48,599 bases of DNA from the NCBI RefSeq assembly GCF_019654955.1, contig NZ_BPEV01000035.1:1-48599 (forward strand), given 5' to 3'. The stretch's first letter is position 1; each line of letters opens with the position of its first letter. The position numbers and the translations under genes were made by a program. Positions 9,262 to 18,038 of the stretch are shown here, in pieces. Origin of the DNA: Shewanella sp. KT0246 (GTDB lineage: Bacteria > Pseudomonadota > Gammaproteobacteria > Enterobacterales > Shewanellaceae). The notes below the pieces were generated by a model. That model did no database searches, had not been told where the DNA came from, and saw only the letters and a program-made list of their open reading frames with translations.

Positions 9262-10452
9262 GTGAAGCGTTTTAGATTAGGTTTGATTATTAACCCATTG
9301 GCAGGATTAGGTGGCAGTGTCGGTCTGAAAGGCTCTGACAATGTGGCGCAATTGGCGTTTGAAAAAGGCGCTGAGCCCAAAGCAGGTCTAAGAATGCAGC
9401 AAGCCTTGGCTGTCATCGAGCCGTTTAAAGACCAAATTGATATAATTACGGCTTCAGGCGATATGGGCCAAAACCTTGCTGTTGAGATGGGGTTTTCAGT
9501 CACTTGTATTCATTCATATCAAGCTAATGATTCTGCGCTGCAATCATCCGACTCAAATCAATCATCCTCCGTATATCAATCATCTGCTGATGATACGCAG
9601 CAGGCTGTCAAAGCTCTTTTAAATGAATCGTTAGATTTATTGTTGTTTGCTGGCGGAGATGGCACGGCCCGTGATATTTATGCCGTAATGGATGACTCAT
9701 TACCTGCACAATTGCCCGTTTTAGGCGTCCCTGCAGGCGTGAAAATTCATTCTGGCGTTTATGCCATCACGCCACATGCAGCGGGTATCGTCGTCAGTAT
9801 GTTGCTTAAACGCGAGTTAGTTAGCTTGATGAGCGCCGATGTGATGGACATTGATGAACAAGCTTTCCGACAGGGCACGGTTAGAGCAAAACGCTTTGGT
9901 GAAATGCTAGTACCTGCTGAGCCGCGTTACATTCAAGCGGTAAAAATGGGCGGTAAAGAAGTGGATGAATTAGTGCTGGCAGATATTGCAGCAGATGTTA
10001 TTAATCAAATGGAAGATGAGCTTTATATTATTGGCAGTGGCTCAACGGTTGCCGCAGTGATGGAAGACTTGCATCTCGACAATACCTTATTAGGTGTAGA
10101 TGTTATTCAGCATCAACAACTTATCGCATCAGATGTAACGGCAAAACAGTTACTTGAATTAACTGAAGACAACCCAGCCAAGTTAGTAATTACCCTCATT
10201 GGTGGCCAAGGGCATATTCTCGGTCGAGGTAATCAGCAACTATCGCCACAGCTGATTAAACGTATTGGAAAAGACAATATTATTATTCTAGCAACAAAAA
10301 CTAAGTTAAAAGCACTTGAAGGAAGGCCATTAATTGTGGATAGTGGCGACCCTGAATTAGATAGTGCGCTTGCTGGTTATTATAAAATTACCACTGGATA
10401 CCACGATTACGTGATGTACCAAGTCGCCAACCCAGATTTATCGGAGAGTTAG
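9262..10452 (+). CDS. ATP-NAD kinase family protein (AcoX-like)
   Basis: This 396-residue protein has the NAD-kinase/diacylglycerol-kinase-fold nucleotide motif GGDGT at residues 131-135 (LLFAGGDGTARD). The N-terminal LGLIINPLAGLGGSVGLKG is typical of AcoX-type ATP-NAD kinase proteins, and a GSGSTVAAVM loop lies in the C-terminal half. It is longer than the classical NadK (about 290 residues) and carries a short Ser/Gln-rich stretch (about 91-112) of low complexity. The true substrate of this branch is not established to my knowledge. The start is a GTG at 9262 with AAAGGA about nine bases upstream. It lies four bases before the yfcL-like gene, so the two are probably cotranscribed. Confidence 0.85.
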   Translation: MKRFRLGLIINPLAGLGGSVGLKGSDNVAQLAFEKGAEPKAGLRMQQALAVIEPFKDQIDIITASGDMGQNLAVEMGFSVTCIHSYQANDSALQSSDSNQSSSVYQSSADDTQQAVKALLNESLDLLLFAGGDGTARDIYAVMDDSLPAQLPVLGVPAGVKIHSGVYAITPHAAGIVVSMLLKRELVSLMSADVMDIDEQAFRQGTVRAKRFGEMLVPAEPRYIQAVKMGGKEVDELVLADIAADVINQMEDELYIIGSGSTVAAVMEDLHLDNTLLGVDVIQHQQLIASDVTAKQLLELTEDNPAKLVITLIGGQGHILGRGNQQLSPQLIKRIGKDNIIILATKTKLKALEGRPLIVDSGDPELDSALAGYYKITTGYHDYVMYQVANPDLSES

Positions 10453-10455
10453 AGC

Positions 10456-10731
10456 ATGTTAGAGAAGTACGATGCGGCATTAGAAGGTTGGATTGAACAT
10501 ACAGTTGCCAATGGTGATGATGACGCGCTATTTGCAAGTGGTTACTTACAAGGCCATATCGCAGTGGTTTTTTCTCAGCTTGAACAAGAACAACTTAGCG
10601 GTATTGAAGCGTTAGATGAAAAAATGGTTGATTGTTTGGCACTGGCTAACGATGAATTAGAACAAGCAGACTTTGAATTAGTGCAAAATGCTTGGCAACA
10701 ATTACGTCAAATTATCAGCGATATCAAATAA
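10456..10731 (+). CDS. YfcL family protein
   Basis: A small acidic protein of 91 residues (MLEKYDAALEGWIEHTV...). It resembles E. coli YfcL (92 residues), which also sits between aroC and mnmC in that genome. It is predicted to be all helical, with no cysteines or membrane segment in a recognisable arrangement. The start follows the stop of the ATP-NAD kinase-like gene by three bases, and GGAGAG just upstream (within the previous gene) can serve as ribosome site. Its function is unknown; synteny and length support the family call. Confidence 0.8.
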   Translation: MLEKYDAALEGWIEHTVANGDDDALFASGYLQGHIAVVFSQLEQEQLSGIEALDEKMVDCLALANDELEQADFELVQNAWQQLRQIISDIK

Positions 10732-10757
10732 CGCGATATTACGTAAGCTCAGAAATT

Positions 10758-10828
10758 AATTAAGCCCCGATATCAACTAAACACTAGTTATTAATTAAGC
10801 ATTAGTTATTAACTAAGCACTGATATTA
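10758..10828. repeat. 18-bp tandem repeat in spacer (about four copies)
   Basis: The spacer between the yfcL-like gene and the RNA methyltransferase is made of degenerate 18-base units at about 10758-10774, 10775-10792, 10793-10810 and 10811-10828. Each follows the pattern AAYTAAGCAYTAGTTATT. The last two full units differ from the second by only a few bases. No coding frame or known element explains it. Confidence 0.75.
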
Positions 10829-10856
10829 AATATATAGTAAAAGTAAGTGATATTGC

Positions 10857-11423
10857 ATGACTGAACAAATCAATACTATCGATAGTACCCTCGAACACTC
10901 AAGGGCTGCTATTGGTCTTGTTAACCCTAAAACCCCAGTTAACGTAGGTGGTATTATGCGCGCTGCGGGTTGTTATCAAGCAAAGTCAGTACTTTACACT
11001 GGTAATCGTTACGAACTTGCTGCTCGCTCAGGCGAAGCGCAATATGACGTTGATACTAAAAATGCAGCCAAAACGATTCCGTTAACACGGGTGGAGTCGT
11101 TGCTTGAGCAAGCACCAGAAGGTGCTAAAATTATTTGTGTTGATTTAGTGGTTGGTGCCACGCCGTTGCCGTTATTTGAACATCCGCAAAATGCTTTTTA
11201 TATCTTTGGCCCTGAAGATGGCACCATTCCACAGCAAATTATTGATGCTGCAGATGACGTTGTATATGTACCGACTGTGGGATGTATGAATCTGGCGGCA
11301 TCGGTCAATGTATTGTTATATGACCGTTTATCAAAAAGTGCCCAAGTAGCGGCTGATGATGAGCTTATTCGTGAGAGTCGCGATAATAATAATCGCACCA
11401 AAGTCAAAACTTGGCTCAAATAG
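10857..11423 (+). CDS. TrmH/SpoU family RNA 2'-O-methyltransferase
   Basis: This 188-residue protein has the three SPOUT signature blocks: NVGGIMRAAGCY (about residues 29-40), FYIFGPEDGTIP (about 115-126) and VPTVGCMNLAASVNVLLYDRL (about 138-158). These form the deep trefoil knot that binds SAM. Members methylate ribose 2'-hydroxyls of tRNA or rRNA. It lacks the extra N-terminal RNA-binding domain of RlmB, so it is closest to the small TrmH/TrmL-like group; the target nucleotide is unknown. It converges with the 11426-11887 gene, with two bases between stop codons. Confidence 0.87.
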   Translation: MTEQINTIDSTLEHSRAAIGLVNPKTPVNVGGIMRAAGCYQAKSVLYTGNRYELAARSGEAQYDVDTKNAAKTIPLTRVESLLEQAPEGAKIICVDLVVGATPLPLFEHPQNAFYIFGPEDGTIPQQIIDAADDVVYVPTVGCMNLAASVNVLLYDRLSKSAQVAADDELIRESRDNNNRTKVKTWLK

Positions 11424-11425
11424 CG

Positions 11426-11887
11426 TTAAGCTGGTTTACTATGTTGCTGAATAAAATGGTCAAGTTTAACTTGGCCATTTTTTTGGATTATTTCGGCTTC
11501 AAAGCATTGCAGTATGGCGGTCTCATGGGCGGCGATTAAATCAAATACCTCCTGATTTTCTTTACAGTCTTTTGCCCATTGACGGTATTCTGCCTCAAAG
11601 GGTTCCACCCAAGTCTTTAGAGTTTGCAGTAGTTCAGTCCACTCTAACCCCAGCCACTTCTGTGCATCTTCATGGCCTTTCTGTGTCATTTTATCGACTG
11701 GGTAGCTAAAGCGTTCAGATTGCTTTAACAGGTATGATAATAGTAACTCAGCAGTTAGTGTTTCTACTTCAACAAGCTTATTCCAAAGGAGCTGACGTTG
11801 AGGGTTTTGTTCTACATTCTGAAATAAAGTAAAAAAGGCGATGCCGTACAACTCGCCTAAATAAGCTTGGTGGATCCTTTGGTTCAT
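11426..11887 (-). CDS. Helical protein of unknown function, possibly ferritin-like
   Basis: This 153-residue protein has a start at 11887. It is almost entirely predicted helix and rich in Glu, Gln and aromatic residues. The pattern AYLGELYGIAFFTLF near the N-terminus and IAAHETAILQCFEAE near the C-terminus resembles the E...E..H spacing of ferritin-like four-helix bundles. The match is loose and I would not assign iron or a reaction. No signal peptide or membrane segment is visible. It converges on the RNA methyltransferase gene, and its last codons contain that gene's terminator. mnmC, on the same strand, ends upstream of it at 14109-11974, so the two could be cotranscribed (86-base spacing). 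Confidence 0.6.
   Translation of the reverse strand: MNQRIHQAYLGELYGIAFFTLFQNVEQNPQRQLLWNKLVEVETLTAELLLSYLLKQSERFSYPVDKMTQKGHEDAQKWLGLEWTELLQTLKTWVEPFEAEYRQWAKDCKENQEVFDLIAAHETAILQCFEAEIIQKNGQVKLDHFIQQHSKPA
11453..11484 (+). terminator. Intrinsic terminator for the RNA methyltransferase gene, inside the opposing CDS
   Basis: AAAATGGTCAAGTT is followed by its complement (one G-T wobble) and a run of seven T's ending at 11484, about 30 bases after the methyltransferase stop. It lies within the 3' end of the convergent gene, so it is read as codons on the other strand. Confidence 0.75.
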
Positions 11888-11973
11888 AATACTTCCTATA
11901 GCAAGTTTCGGGTATGGATGTTAAGTGAGTTTTCATCATTTTGCTGACTGAAGACTTTAGTTAAATTAGAAAA

Positions 11974-14109
11974 TTAGACCATCAAAGATTTGCCTTTGAG
12001 TAACTTTCTTAACCACATGCGATTGGGGTTTAACATTGCGAACATGTCGTAACTGATTGGCGGCGTTTGCTCGCAAATAATGGAGGCTAATGCCTCAGCA
12101 GCTAGCGGCCCTGAACTTAACCCTCTTGATCCTAACCCACCTAAAACGTATAAACCTTGATGTGAAGGTGCGCGGTGCTGGCGCCAAAACTTACGACTGG
12201 CAACAGTGAGTTGATGGTCTGCTAATGGCTCAGTGTGATATTGCGCGAATATGCTATCGATGTCTGGCGCTAATCCCATCATAGGGCAATGGTCTCGAGT
12301 GACCATTCGTACGCCGACTCTAGCTTTTTCATCTGAAACATCCACATCATTTACCCAATCCCTGTCGGGGAAACTATGATGCATTTTTTGAGCGTTCTCT
12401 CGTTGTTCATCAGGACAGTAATCAAGGTTGTCAGGTGACTTAACGTAACTTGCCCCCACACAATGATGCTGGTTATTTTCAGGGGTGAGGTAACCATGAG
12501 CGCAAATTACCGTTTGTAATTCGGCAAGTTTACCTTTTGAGGGAATATGGCTCACTTGGCCGCGAAACCCTGTGACTTGCAGTGAACGAGTTTGTGCAAA
12601 CTCCGTTAGCTGCGCGCCTGATGCTGCAACAGCTATGGGGTGTTCATAATGCTGCGTACCTAACTCATTATGCTCCGTTGAGGTTAGTCGCCAAACTGAA
12701 TCTGTTTTGGTTAATGCTGAAATCTTGCAGTTAAGCTTTACAATCACTTCATTGCCTTTACTTGAGGCTATTTTCTGTGCTTGTTTTATTGCAGCCACTG
12801 CAAACTCTTGGGGGCAAATCCAGCCTGCTAACGGGTAATAAAATGCGGGCTTATCTATTTGAATATTGGCAAGCTCATTCGCTTTGGCGGAACTTACGGA
12901 AAATGCTATTTCGTTTGGCCAAGGCTGACCATCAATAATCTTATTTAACCTTGCATCACTACGTTCATCAAAGCCCGTTTGCAACACGCCGCATAACTGA
13001 TGATCTATTTGATGGCCCGCAGCAGTTAACTCCTCTAAACGGCGACGACTGTACAAAAAGGCTTGTTGAAAGTATTGGCTCATTAAACCGTTATCGGGAG
13101 TTAGAAGTGGGTAAATAGCCCCTTGTTTGTTACCTGATGCGCCATCAGCCAGCATTTGGTCCTTACAATAAATTGTGACATTTTTACCTTTTTCAGCCAG
13201 TGACAAAGCAAGGTGAGCGGCTGCAATGCCACCGCCTATAATCGCAATGGACTCATTATCATCTTCAGGGGGCAAATTTGCGTGAGGTAAACAATAGGCA
13301 TACTCGCTTAATAATAATTGGCGAAGTGCTTTTCGCTCACATAGGGGAATTTCATTATTAAGCAGTTTTAAAACGCCATTTTCACGTTTCTGCGGATTTG
13401 AAACTAAGGTAAATCCAGCACTCTCAGCGTAATGGACTAGCTTTGATGGAGCATTTCTTTCATCAAAAGTGTAAAAGCTAGCACTGTCGAGGCTGATCCT
13501 ACCCATTTGCCAGAATAGCTTTTGAGTGAAGTGTTGATCTAAATACTCTTCTTGCGTCGTATGAGGTAAGCAATGCCAGTGCTCTAGCTGGCCTTGTTGG
13601 CTAAAAGGAAGAGTTTGAATGCTGTTGTGTAGATTACCAAAGTAAACATCAACAACAAATTGACCTTGGTTAAAACTGAGCCGCTGGCATCCGTTAATAT
13701 TGGCAATAGAGGATGTTGTTAATTGCACAACATAATCATGCCAAGGGGAAGAAAGAGTTGTTAATTCATGACTTGTTACATCTTGGGTCAATTGAATCTG
13801 AGCTTGTTGAATCAACTGACTTAGTTCAAATGCATTAATGCTGTATGCATCAAATACACTGAGGTGGATCGATTGGCTAAATTGTTCAGATAATTGCCAA
13901 AGCAGCATGACTTCCATGCCAATTCCAAACCCAAGCTGACCAATACACAAGGTTTTGTGAGAGTTTGGCTTATCTGACAAGACAGTTTCATAATAATGCC
14001 TTATGCTTGCTGCATAATTAGGGTTTTGACAGTAACTACTTGGAAAATTAGTCGATATTGTTGCACAATCTCGGGTAACTATAGGGAAGTCAGTGGTTAA
14101 ATTGGTCAA
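11974..14109 (-). CDS. mnmC: MnmC: tRNA wobble-uridine modification protein (FAD oxidoreductase with divergent methyltransferase half)
   Basis: This 711-residue two-domain protein is somewhat longer than E. coli MnmC (668). The C-terminal half is a DAO-type FAD oxidoreductase with the dinucleotide motif IGGGIAAAHLALSLAEKG at about 290-307, GASGNKQGAIYPL and a final LGGLGSRGLSSGPLAAE. This half converts cmnm5(s2)U34 to nm5(s2)U34. The N-terminal half corresponds to the SAM-dependent domain that makes mnm5(s2)U34. Its GFGIG loop (60-64) is present, but the conserved LDGFAP block expected near 178-183 reads HCLPHTT. The start is a TTG at 14109, with a TGA in frame just upstream. The family is certain; activity of the methyltransferase half is doubtful. 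Confidence 0.92.
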   Translation of the reverse strand: MTNLTTDFPIVTRDCATISTNFPSSYCQNPNYAASIRHYYETVLSDKPNSHKTLCIGQLGFGIGMEVMLLWQLSEQFSQSIHLSVFDAYSINAFELSQLIQQAQIQLTQDVTSHELTTLSSPWHDYVVQLTTSSIANINGCQRLSFNQGQFVVDVYFGNLHNSIQTLPFSQQGQLEHWHCLPHTTQEEYLDQHFTQKLFWQMGRISLDSASFYTFDERNAPSKLVHYAESAGFTLVSNPQKRENGVLKLLNNEIPLCERKALRQLLLSEYAYCLPHANLPPEDDNESIAIIGGGIAAAHLALSLAEKGKNVTIYCKDQMLADGASGNKQGAIYPLLTPDNGLMSQYFQQAFLYSRRRLEELTAAGHQIDHQLCGVLQTGFDERSDARLNKIIDGQPWPNEIAFSVSSAKANELANIQIDKPAFYYPLAGWICPQEFAVAAIKQAQKIASSKGNEVIVKLNCKISALTKTDSVWRLTSTEHNELGTQHYEHPIAVAASGAQLTEFAQTRSLQVTGFRGQVSHIPSKGKLAELQTVICAHGYLTPENNQHHCVGASYVKSPDNLDYCPDEQRENAQKMHHSFPDRDWVNDVDVSDEKARVGVRMVTRDHCPMMGLAPDIDSIFAQYHTEPLADHQLTVASRKFWRQHRAPSHQGLYVLGGLGSRGLSSGPLAAEALASIICEQTPPISYDMFAMLNPNRMWLRKLLKGKSLMV

Positions 14110-14245
14110 AGCTCATACTCAAATTTGGTTCTATTGAGATTATTTTACCTATGTTTGTTGAAAGCTGACCACTTTATTCGTCTAAAGCGGATATCATTGC
14201 GGCAGCAAAATTAGGTACTGACACGTACAAAATGGATAGCAAAAA

Positions 14246-15457
14246 ATGAAAAGAGTCGTAATAACAGGTTTAGGTGTTGTTTCAAGCATCGGTAATAACA
14301 AGCAAGAAGTGACTGATTCACTTAAAGCTGGACGTAGTGGTATTACCCATTCTGACCAATTCGAAGAAATGAAATTACGCAGCCACGTGTGGGGCGAGAT
14401 TAAATTAAACCCAGCAGATCACATTGACCGTAAAGCGCTACGTTTTATGGGTGATGCTGCCGCTTATGCATACATTGCTATGCAAGAAGCTATCAGCGAT
14501 GCAAACTTAACTGAAGAGCAATATTCTCACCATCGTGTGGGTTTAGTTGTTGGCACCGGCGGTGCATCTTCTAAAAACCAAGTGGAAGCAGCTGATAAGC
14601 TACGTGAAAAAGGCGTTAAACGTGTAGGTCCTTACATCGTACCTCGTATTATGGCGAGTACCGCGAGTGCATGTTTAGCTACCCCATTCAAAATTAAAGG
14701 CATGAACTACTCAATCAGTTCAGCCTGTGCAACATCTGCTCACTGTATTGGCCATGCGGCTGAACTTATCCAAATGGGTAAGCAAGATATGGTATTTGCT
14801 GGTGGTGCTGAAGAATTAGATTGGACCCTGACTATGGGGTTTGATGCGATGGGTGCGTTATCAACTAAGTACAACGAAACACCAGAATTGGCTTCACGTA
14901 CTTACGATGCTGACCGTGACGGTTTTGTTATCTCTGGCGGCGGCGGAATCGTGGTTGTTGAAGAGTTAGAGCACGCATTAGCTCGTGGCGCTAAAATCTA
15001 TGCCGAGATTATCGGTTATGGCGCTTCTTCAGACGGTTACGATATGGTTGCTCCGTCAGGTGAAGGTGCTGTTCGTTGTATGCAAATGGCACTTGCTGAT
15101 GTTGATACACCAATTGATTATGTTAACACTCACGGTACATCTACCCCAGTAGGTGATGTGCGTGAACTTGAAGCAATCCATGAAGTCTTCCAAGACAACA
15201 TTCCGCCAGTGGCTTCAACTAAGTCAATGACAGGTCATGCTTTGGGTGCTGCAGGTGTTCATGAAGCGATTTATAGCATGATAATGATGGAAAACAGCTT
15301 TATTGCGCCAAGTATCAACATCGATACTCCGGACGAAAAAGCGGCTGGTATTCCATTAGTCACTGAATATCGTGATGCTGAGCTAACCACTGTTATGAGC
15401 AATAGCTTTGGTTTTGGTGGCACTAACGCAACATTAGTGATGCGTAAATTTAAGTAA
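14246..15457 (+). CDS. fabB: 3-oxoacyl-ACP synthase I (FabB)
   Basis: This 403-residue beta-ketoacyl-ACP synthase has the catalytic triad: Cys161 in SSACATSAHC, His296 in NTHGTSTPVGD and His331 in TGHALGAAGVHEA. The fold signature GGGG (231-234) and FGFGGTNA at the C-terminus are intact. FabB elongates acyl-ACP and is needed for unsaturated fatty acid synthesis. Codons are those of a highly expressed gene. It is divergent from mnmC with a 136-base spacer and is followed by a strong terminator, so it appears to be a single-gene unit. An imperfect palindrome GTACTGACACGTAC lies 18-31 bases upstream of the ATG and could be an operator. Confidence 0.97.
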   Translation: MKRVVITGLGVVSSIGNNKQEVTDSLKAGRSGITHSDQFEEMKLRSHVWGEIKLNPADHIDRKALRFMGDAAAYAYIAMQEAISDANLTEEQYSHHRVGLVVGTGGASSKNQVEAADKLREKGVKRVGPYIVPRIMASTASACLATPFKIKGMNYSISSACATSAHCIGHAAELIQMGKQDMVFAGGAEELDWTLTMGFDAMGALSTKYNETPELASRTYDADRDGFVISGGGGIVVVEELEHALARGAKIYAEIIGYGASSDGYDMVAPSGEGAVRCMQMALADVDTPIDYVNTHGTSTPVGDVRELEAIHEVFQDNIPPVASTKSMTGHALGAAGVHEAIYSMIMMENSFIAPSINIDTPDEKAAGIPLVTEYRDAELTTVMSNSFGFGGTNATLVMRKFK

Positions 15458-15524
15458 TAATATTTAGCTTGTCGTTATGATGTATTTTATGACTCATTAA
15501 AGCTGATATTTAGACTGAATATTT

Positions 15525-15558
15525 AAAAACCTTTAACGGAAACGTTGAAGGTTTTTTT
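15525..15558 (+). terminator. Intrinsic terminator after fabB
   Basis: A 14-bp stem (15525-15538 with 15543-15556, one wobble), a GAAA tetraloop and seven T's. It lies 67 bases after the fabB stop and before pdxB. Confidence 0.93.
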
Positions 15559-15697
15559 GTATTTAAAGTAAATTAACCGCTGTTTAGGATCCAAATTTAA
15601 AATAGAATTCATTATTTCGTTTTTGAAGGTAACGACTGTTTCTCATTACTTGATAGAATAAGGCAATCGTATCGTTTTAAGATGGTAAATCCCAAGT

Positions 15698-16840
15698 ATG
15701 AAGATTGTTGCTGATGAGAATATGCCTTATGTTGAAGCATTATTTGGCGAACTAGGTGAAATAACTCTTGTTAATGGCCGTCAACTTAGACCAGAGCAAC
15801 TGGTCGATGTCGATGTTTTATTGGTTCGTTCCGTCACTAAGGTAAATAAGCAGCTACTTGCAAAAGCTAATAAGCTTAAGTTTGTCGGCAGCGCGACAAT
15901 TGGCACTGACCATATTGATCTTGATTACCTTCAAGTAAGCAATATTCCCTTTAGTAATGCTCCAGGTTGTAATGCTACAGCTGTCGGTGAGTTCGCGTTT
16001 ATTGCCATGTTAGAGCTTGCTAAACGATTCAAGCAACCGCTTAAAGGTAAGGTTGTAGGCATTGTTGGGGCAGGGAATACAGGTTCAGCACTCGAACATT
16101 GTCTAAAAGCTTACGGTATGAAAGTACTATTGTGCGATCCTGTTTTGGCTAAACAAGGCGATAAAGTCAATGCATCTCGCGAGTTTGTTCCCCTTGATAC
16201 CATTATTGACCAAGCCGATATCATTAGTTTACATGTGCCAATTACACGAACAGGTGAAGATAAGACTTGGTATTTGTTTGACGAAGCTAAACTCAACCAA
16301 CTTAAACCCAATACTTGGTTATTAAATTGCTGTCGCGGCGAAGTCATTGATAATCGCGCCCTGATTAAAGTAAAGCAACAAAGAAGCGATTTAAAACTGG
16401 TTTTGGATGTATGGGAAGGTGAGCCTAACCCAATGCCTGAGCTAGTTCCATTAGTTGAATTTGCGACTCCTCATATTGCGGGTTACAGCCTTGAAGGTAA
16501 AGCACGAGGAACGCACATGTTGTTCCAAAAACTGTGCGCTATTCTTAATCTTGAGGTCGATAAGAGCGTCAGCAATTTGTTACCCGCTTTTAATATCAGC
16601 CAGCTTAATATTAACAGTGACCTTTCAGAAACTCAGTTACTGAATATCTCAAGGTTGGTCTACAACCTCAGTGATGACGACTATTTGTTTAGAAATAGCT
16701 TTCTTAATAACCATGGGTTTGACCATATGAGAAAAAATCACACACATAGACGTGAATTTAGTGCATTGTCGCTAGTCAACACGGGGCTATCTGAGGTAAA
16801 TTGGATATATAAACTAGGTTTTTCAGGAGTCGAGCGTTAA
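15698..16840 (+). CDS. pdxB: Erythronate-4-phosphate dehydrogenase
   Basis: This 380-residue D-2-hydroxyacid dehydrogenase has the early VGSATIGTDHIDLDYL block, the NAD-binding loop GIVGAGNTGSALE (about 118-130), and the catalytic arginine, glutamate and histidine within CCRGEVID, EGEPNP and ATPHIAGYS. The extra C-terminal dimerisation domain makes it longer than other family members, as in E. coli PdxB (378). It catalyses the second step of pyridoxal-5-phosphate synthesis. The stop (16838-16840) lies two bases before the asd start, so the two form an operon, as pdxB-usg does in E. coli. Confidence 0.95.
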   Translation: MKIVADENMPYVEALFGELGEITLVNGRQLRPEQLVDVDVLLVRSVTKVNKQLLAKANKLKFVGSATIGTDHIDLDYLQVSNIPFSNAPGCNATAVGEFAFIAMLELAKRFKQPLKGKVVGIVGAGNTGSALEHCLKAYGMKVLLCDPVLAKQGDKVNASREFVPLDTIIDQADIISLHVPITRTGEDKTWYLFDEAKLNQLKPNTWLLNCCRGEVIDNRALIKVKQQRSDLKLVLDVWEGEPNPMPELVPLVEFATPHIAGYSLEGKARGTHMLFQKLCAILNLEVDKSVSNLLPAFNISQLNINSDLSETQLLNISRLVYNLSDDDYLFRNSFLNNHGFDHMRKNHTHRREFSALSLVNTGLSEVNWIYKLGFSGVER

Positions 16841-16842
16841 TT

Positions 16843-17859
16843 ATGTCACAGGAATTTAATGTTGTTGTTTTAGGTGCGTCGGGCGCAGTGGGTCAAACTA
16901 TGATTGAGATCCTTGAAGAGCGAAAATTCCCAGTCGCAAACTTATACCCATTAGCAAGTAGCCGCAGTGCAGGCGACACCGTAAGCTTTAATGGTAAACA
17001 AGTAGAAATTCTTGATGTGGACACGTTCGATTGGAGTAAAGCTCAAATTGGCTTTTTCTCTGCTGGTGGCGATGTATCAGCTAAGTGGGCACCTATTGCT
17101 GCTGAGAATGGCTGTGTTGTGATTGATAACACCTCACATTTCCGTTACGACATCGACGTACCGCTTGTTGTACCTGAAGTTAATCCACAAGCCATTGCTG
17201 ATTTTCGTAATCGTAACATTATTGCCAACCCTAATTGTTCAACCATTCAGATGTTAGTGGCTTTAAAACCGATTTATGATGCATTTGGTATTTCGCGTAT
17301 TAACGTTGCGACTTATCAATCAGTTTCTGGTTCTGGGAAACAAGCTATTGATGAACTTGCAGGTCAAACGTCGAAGTTACTTCAAGGCTTACCTGCTGAA
17401 AACAAAGTTTATCCAAAGCAAATTGCATTTAACGTGTTACCGCAAATTGATGTGTTTATGGAAAATGGCTACACCAAAGAAGAAATGAAAATGGTGTGGG
17501 AAACACAGAAGATTTTTGGCGACCACGATATTGTGGTTAACCCAACAGCTGTGCGTGTTCCTGTATTCTACGGACACTCAGAAGCTGTGCATTTAGAAAC
17601 TCGTCAACCTGTTGAAGCTGAAGAAGTAAAAGCAGTTCTGCGTGATGCAGAAGGAGTGGTGTTATTTGAAAACGATGAAGACTACCCAACAGTTGTAACC
17701 GACTCTGCTGGCACAGATCCTGTGTTTGTCGGTCGTGTAAGAAAAGATATTTCTCACGATTACGGTATAAATTTATGGGTAACGGCCGATAACATTCGTA
17801 AAGGTGCTGCTTTAAACAGTGTTCAAATAGCTGAAGTTCTCATTAGAGATTATTATTAA
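16843..17859 (+). CDS. asd: Aspartate-semialdehyde dehydrogenase
   Basis: This 338-residue protein has the N-terminal NADP loop GASGAVGQTM (residues 11-20). The catalytic cysteine is Cys132 in ANPNCST, and the active-site base histidine is in VPVFYGHSEAVHLE. It makes aspartate-4-semialdehyde for lysine, threonine, methionine and diaminopimelate synthesis. By position it is the counterpart of E. coli usg, a paralogue annotated as USG-1. Because the catalytic cysteine and histidine are present here, I call it a true Asd; a second asd elsewhere in the genome is possible. The ribosome site AGGAG lies inside the end of pdxB, two bases upstream of which translation stops, indicating coupling. Confidence 0.92.
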   Translation: MSQEFNVVVLGASGAVGQTMIEILEERKFPVANLYPLASSRSAGDTVSFNGKQVEILDVDTFDWSKAQIGFFSAGGDVSAKWAPIAAENGCVVIDNTSHFRYDIDVPLVVPEVNPQAIADFRNRNIIANPNCSTIQMLVALKPIYDAFGISRINVATYQSVSGSGKQAIDELAGQTSKLLQGLPAENKVYPKQIAFNVLPQIDVFMENGYTKEEMKMVWETQKIFGDHDIVVNPTAVRVPVFYGHSEAVHLETRQPVEAEEVKAVLRDAEGVVLFENDEDYPTVVTDSAGTDPVFVGRVRKDISHDYGINLWVTADNIRKGAALNSVQIAEVLIRDYY

Positions 17860-17886
17860 TCTGCTATGAATAGAGTTATTTAGACT

Positions 17887-17914
17887 AAAAAGCCTGCAGC
17901 CTGCAGGCTTTTTT
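17887..17914 (+). terminator. Intrinsic terminator after asd
   Basis: An 11-bp stem (17887-17897 with 17903-17913) with a five-base loop, rich in GCCTGC, is followed by a T-tract. It ends the pdxB-asd transcript 27 bases after the stop. Confidence 0.93.
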
Positions 17915-18038
17915 CGTTTTACCGCTGTCAGCAGTAGCAGGGTGACTAAATCTGGTTTATAGTCTTAATTAATAAAAATAAATGACCTAAAGCCAGTTGT
18001 CACGAAGACAACTCGATCGCGCTCAAAGGGAAAGATTG

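Noticed and set aside
14215..14228. Palindrome GTACTGACACGTAC upstream of fabB, possibly a FabR or FadR operator
   Set aside because: It only loosely resembles the known sites, and the gap of six bases is not diagnostic, so it is mentioned in the fabB entry rather than called.
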